Shown: piece after piece, positions 62,565 to 64,000 of the stretch
How positions within the stretch are numbered: the stretch's first letter is position 1
Layout: each line of letters starts with the position of its first letter
Origin: Billgrantia campisalis
Lineage (GTDB): Bacteria; Pseudomonadota; Gammaproteobacteria; Pseudomonadales; Halomonadaceae
NCBI RefSeq assembly: GCF_022341425.1
Contig: NZ_JABFUC010000005.1
Span: 1 to 64,000, forward strand
Direction: 5' to 3'
Length of the DNA: 64,000 nucleotides
Made by a program: the position numbers and the translations under genes
Notes under the pieces: generated by a model
What the model was told of the DNA's origin: nothing
Database searches by the model: none
What the model saw: the letters and a program-made list of their open reading frames with translations, nothing else

Positions 62565-64000
62565 CTAGAGAATAGGGGGCACGATCTCGAATTCTCGGTC
62601 GTCGTCCTCGCCGTCGAGCAATTCGTTGAGCTGCAGGTACTGCTGCTGACTGCGATCCACGTGGGTGAGGATCTCGTAGTAGCGGCGAATGTTGCGCACG
62701 TAGATCACCGGCTCGCCGCCGCGGGCGTAGCCGTGGCGGGTCTGGCTGTGCCACTCGCGCTTTTGCAGCAGCGGCAGTGCCTCGCGCACGTCCTCCCAGG
62801 TGTCGGGGTCGCCGCCGAGCTGTTCGGCGATGCGCCGGGCATCGTAGAGATGGCCAAGCCCCACGTTGTAGGAGGCCATGGCCATGAACAGGCGATCCTC
62901 TCCGGTGATCGACTCCGGCAGCCGGTCCTTGATATGGCGCAGGTAGCGTGAGCCGCCGTCGATGCTCTGGGCCGGGTCGAGGCGGTCGTCGACGCCCATT
63001 TCGCCGGCGGTGGGCAGGGTCAGCATCATCAGCCCGCGCACCCCGGTGGGTGAGGTGGCCTCGGGGTCCCAGTGGGACTCCTGATAGCCAAGCGCGGCCA
63101 GCAACTTCCAGTCGAAGCCGGTGTCGCGGGCGGCCTCGCGGAACAGCTCGGTATAGTCGGGCAGCCGATCATGCACGTGGCCGATGAACACCCGGGCGCC
63201 GACGTATTCCAGGTAGTCGTCATGGCCGAAGTAGCGGGCCACCAGGGCGTCCAGCATCCCTTCCTGGCGCAGGGCGTGCAGAAAGCGGTTGGCCTCCTGC
63301 TGCAGCCCCAGGCCCCCCCGGTCAGGAAACGCCCAGGCCATGGAGAGCGGCCGGCCCAGCGTGAAGCCGCGCTCCACGTCGGGGAAGAACAGTCGGTTGA
63401 GCCGGAACTGATGCTCATAGACCACGGCGGCATCCAGGCTGCCGCTCTCGATCCGGCTGAGCAGCTCGGCCACCTCCACGTCGGAGGACTCCCGCCAGCC
63501 AAGCTCCGGGTGCTCGGCCTGAAGCTCACGCAGCACCCGGTCGGCGCCGGAGCCGCGAATGGTGCCGATGTCGAGCCCGGAGAGGCGCTCGATATCGGTG
63601 ACCGGCGGCAGGCCACGGCGATAGACCAGCAGCGGCTGCAGGTCGAGAATCGGCCGGCTGTAGATCAGGCCCTCACGGGTCGGCTCCAGGGGCAGGACGG
63701 CGGCGCCCAGGTCGCCTTCCCGCGCCACGGTCTCGAGCACGCTCTCGATGGAGTGGCTGGCATCCAGGGTCAGGCTGACGCCCAGATGGTCGGCGAAACG
63801 GCGCATCAGCTCATATTCGAAGCCGGTGGGGCCGTGGCGGCCCTCGTAGTAGGTGGTGGGGGTGTTGCGGGTGTGCACGCTGAGGAAGTCGCGGGCCAGC
63901 ACCGCCTCGAGCTGGCCGTCCGGGGGCGTCAGGTAGCGGTAAGGCACGAGGCACAGCGCCACGCCCGCCAGCAGGACGGTGGCGATACGCAGATGGCGCA
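62565..64000 (-). CDS. mltF: Membrane-bound lytic murein transglycosylase F (partial, 5' end outside window)
   Basis: The frame stays open to the window edge, so the start lies beyond 64000; the visible N-terminal part contains most of a signal segment ([14 protein letters not shown]). A periplasmic solute-binding-like domain, from [16 protein letters not shown], spans about 240 residues, and an SLT domain has the catalytic Glu in [19 protein letters not shown]. Both domains match MltF, which cleaves peptidoglycan to 1,6-anhydro products at the outer membrane. The GTG at 63962 is internal, not the true start. Confidence 0.93.
   Translation of the reverse strand, partial: RHLRIATVLLAGVALCLVPYRYLTPPDGQLEAVLARDFLSVHTRNTPTTYYEGRHGPTGFEYELMRRFADHLGVSLTLDASHSIESVLETVAREGDLGAAVLPLEPTREGLIYSRPILDLQPLLVYRRGLPPVTDIERLSGLDIGTIRGSGADRVLRELQAEHPELGWRESSDVEVAELLSRIESGSLDAAVVYEHQFRLNRLFFPDVERGFTLGRPLSMAWAFPDRGGLGLQQEANRFLHALRQEGMLDALVARYFGHDDYLEYVGARVFIGHVHDRLPDYTELFREAARDTGFDWKLLAALGYQESHWDPEATSPTGVRGLMMLTLPTAGEMGVDDRLDPAQSIDGGSRYLRHIKDRLPESITGEDRLFMAMASYNVGLGHLYDARRIAEQLGGDPDTWEDVREALPLLQKREWHSQTRHGYARGGEPVIYVRNIRRYYEILTHVDRSQQQYLQLNELLDGEDDDREFEIVPPIL

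Overview
The window is high-GC (mostly around 65%) gammaproteobacterial chromosome. Gene content and style (UmuDC pair, TadA next to MltF, DbpA, YebC, RIO kinase, ectoine-hydrolase-like creatinase, several GST/HIT/VOC proteins) fit a halophilic Halomonas-type bacterium. That assignment is inference from protein appearance; no rRNA or tRNA gene lies in the window to settle it.

Region 1 (about 1-10,230) is an accessory island in decay. It holds an unrecognised CDS, a complete-looking IS1380-type insertion sequence, and a clearly low-GC block (about 2,850-5,900) with an Lrp-type regulator tail to tail with a tightly coupled three-gene operon: YqcI/YcgG-family protein, small cupin, APC permease. 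After that come a transposase 3' remnant joined through a 9-bp tandem repeat to a truncated gene that is coupled to a HIT hydrolase. Next are the wreckage of a type I restriction locus: a RhuM-like gene, an AlbA_2/ATPase gene broken by an internal deletion, and about 30 codons of hsdR.

Region 2 (10.3-31.9 kb) is ordinary chromosome: VOC and GST enzymes, a chemoreceptor, HAD phosphatase, LysE exporter, DadA-like oxidase, PhzF, SEC-C protein, PsiE, cold-shock protein, YghU, an oxidoreductase-UbiA fusion, a GCS2 ligase/aspartoacylase-like operon, HIT, RlpA, cytochrome b561, a lytic-transglycosylase-like lipoprotein, patatin, and several small proteins including a 38-residue one with a strong ribosome-binding site.

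Region 3 (31.9-48.8 kb) has an MscS-type channel, an accessory FtsH whose 3' end runs into a 67-bp copy of the dbpA 5' end, an ATP-grasp/CocE operon preceded by a run of ten G, dbpA, a RIO kinase, a MEDS-GGDEF-EAL protein with degenerate active sites, a BASS transporter, MenA-like prenyltransferase, alpha/beta hydrolase, YebC and a creatinase-like M24 protein.

Region 4 (48.8-64 kb) has an NCS2 nucleobase permease behind two TGTATACA palindromes, a rhomboid protease preceded by a 9-codon leader ORF, YbaK-like deacylase, SRPBCC and MgtC/DUF4010 proteins, a CoA-transferase with a C-terminal extension, SOS-controlled umuDC, a bifunctional-nuclease/PDZ protein, TesB, TadA, a CHASE-type diguanylate cyclase and the 3' part of mltF at the edge.

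The most novel-looking item is the YqcI/YcgG-cupin-permease operon with its Lrp regulator: the families suggest N-oxygenation of an amino acid or guanidine compound, further processing by a cupin, and export or import of the product. No CRISPR array, prophage or RNA gene was seen.
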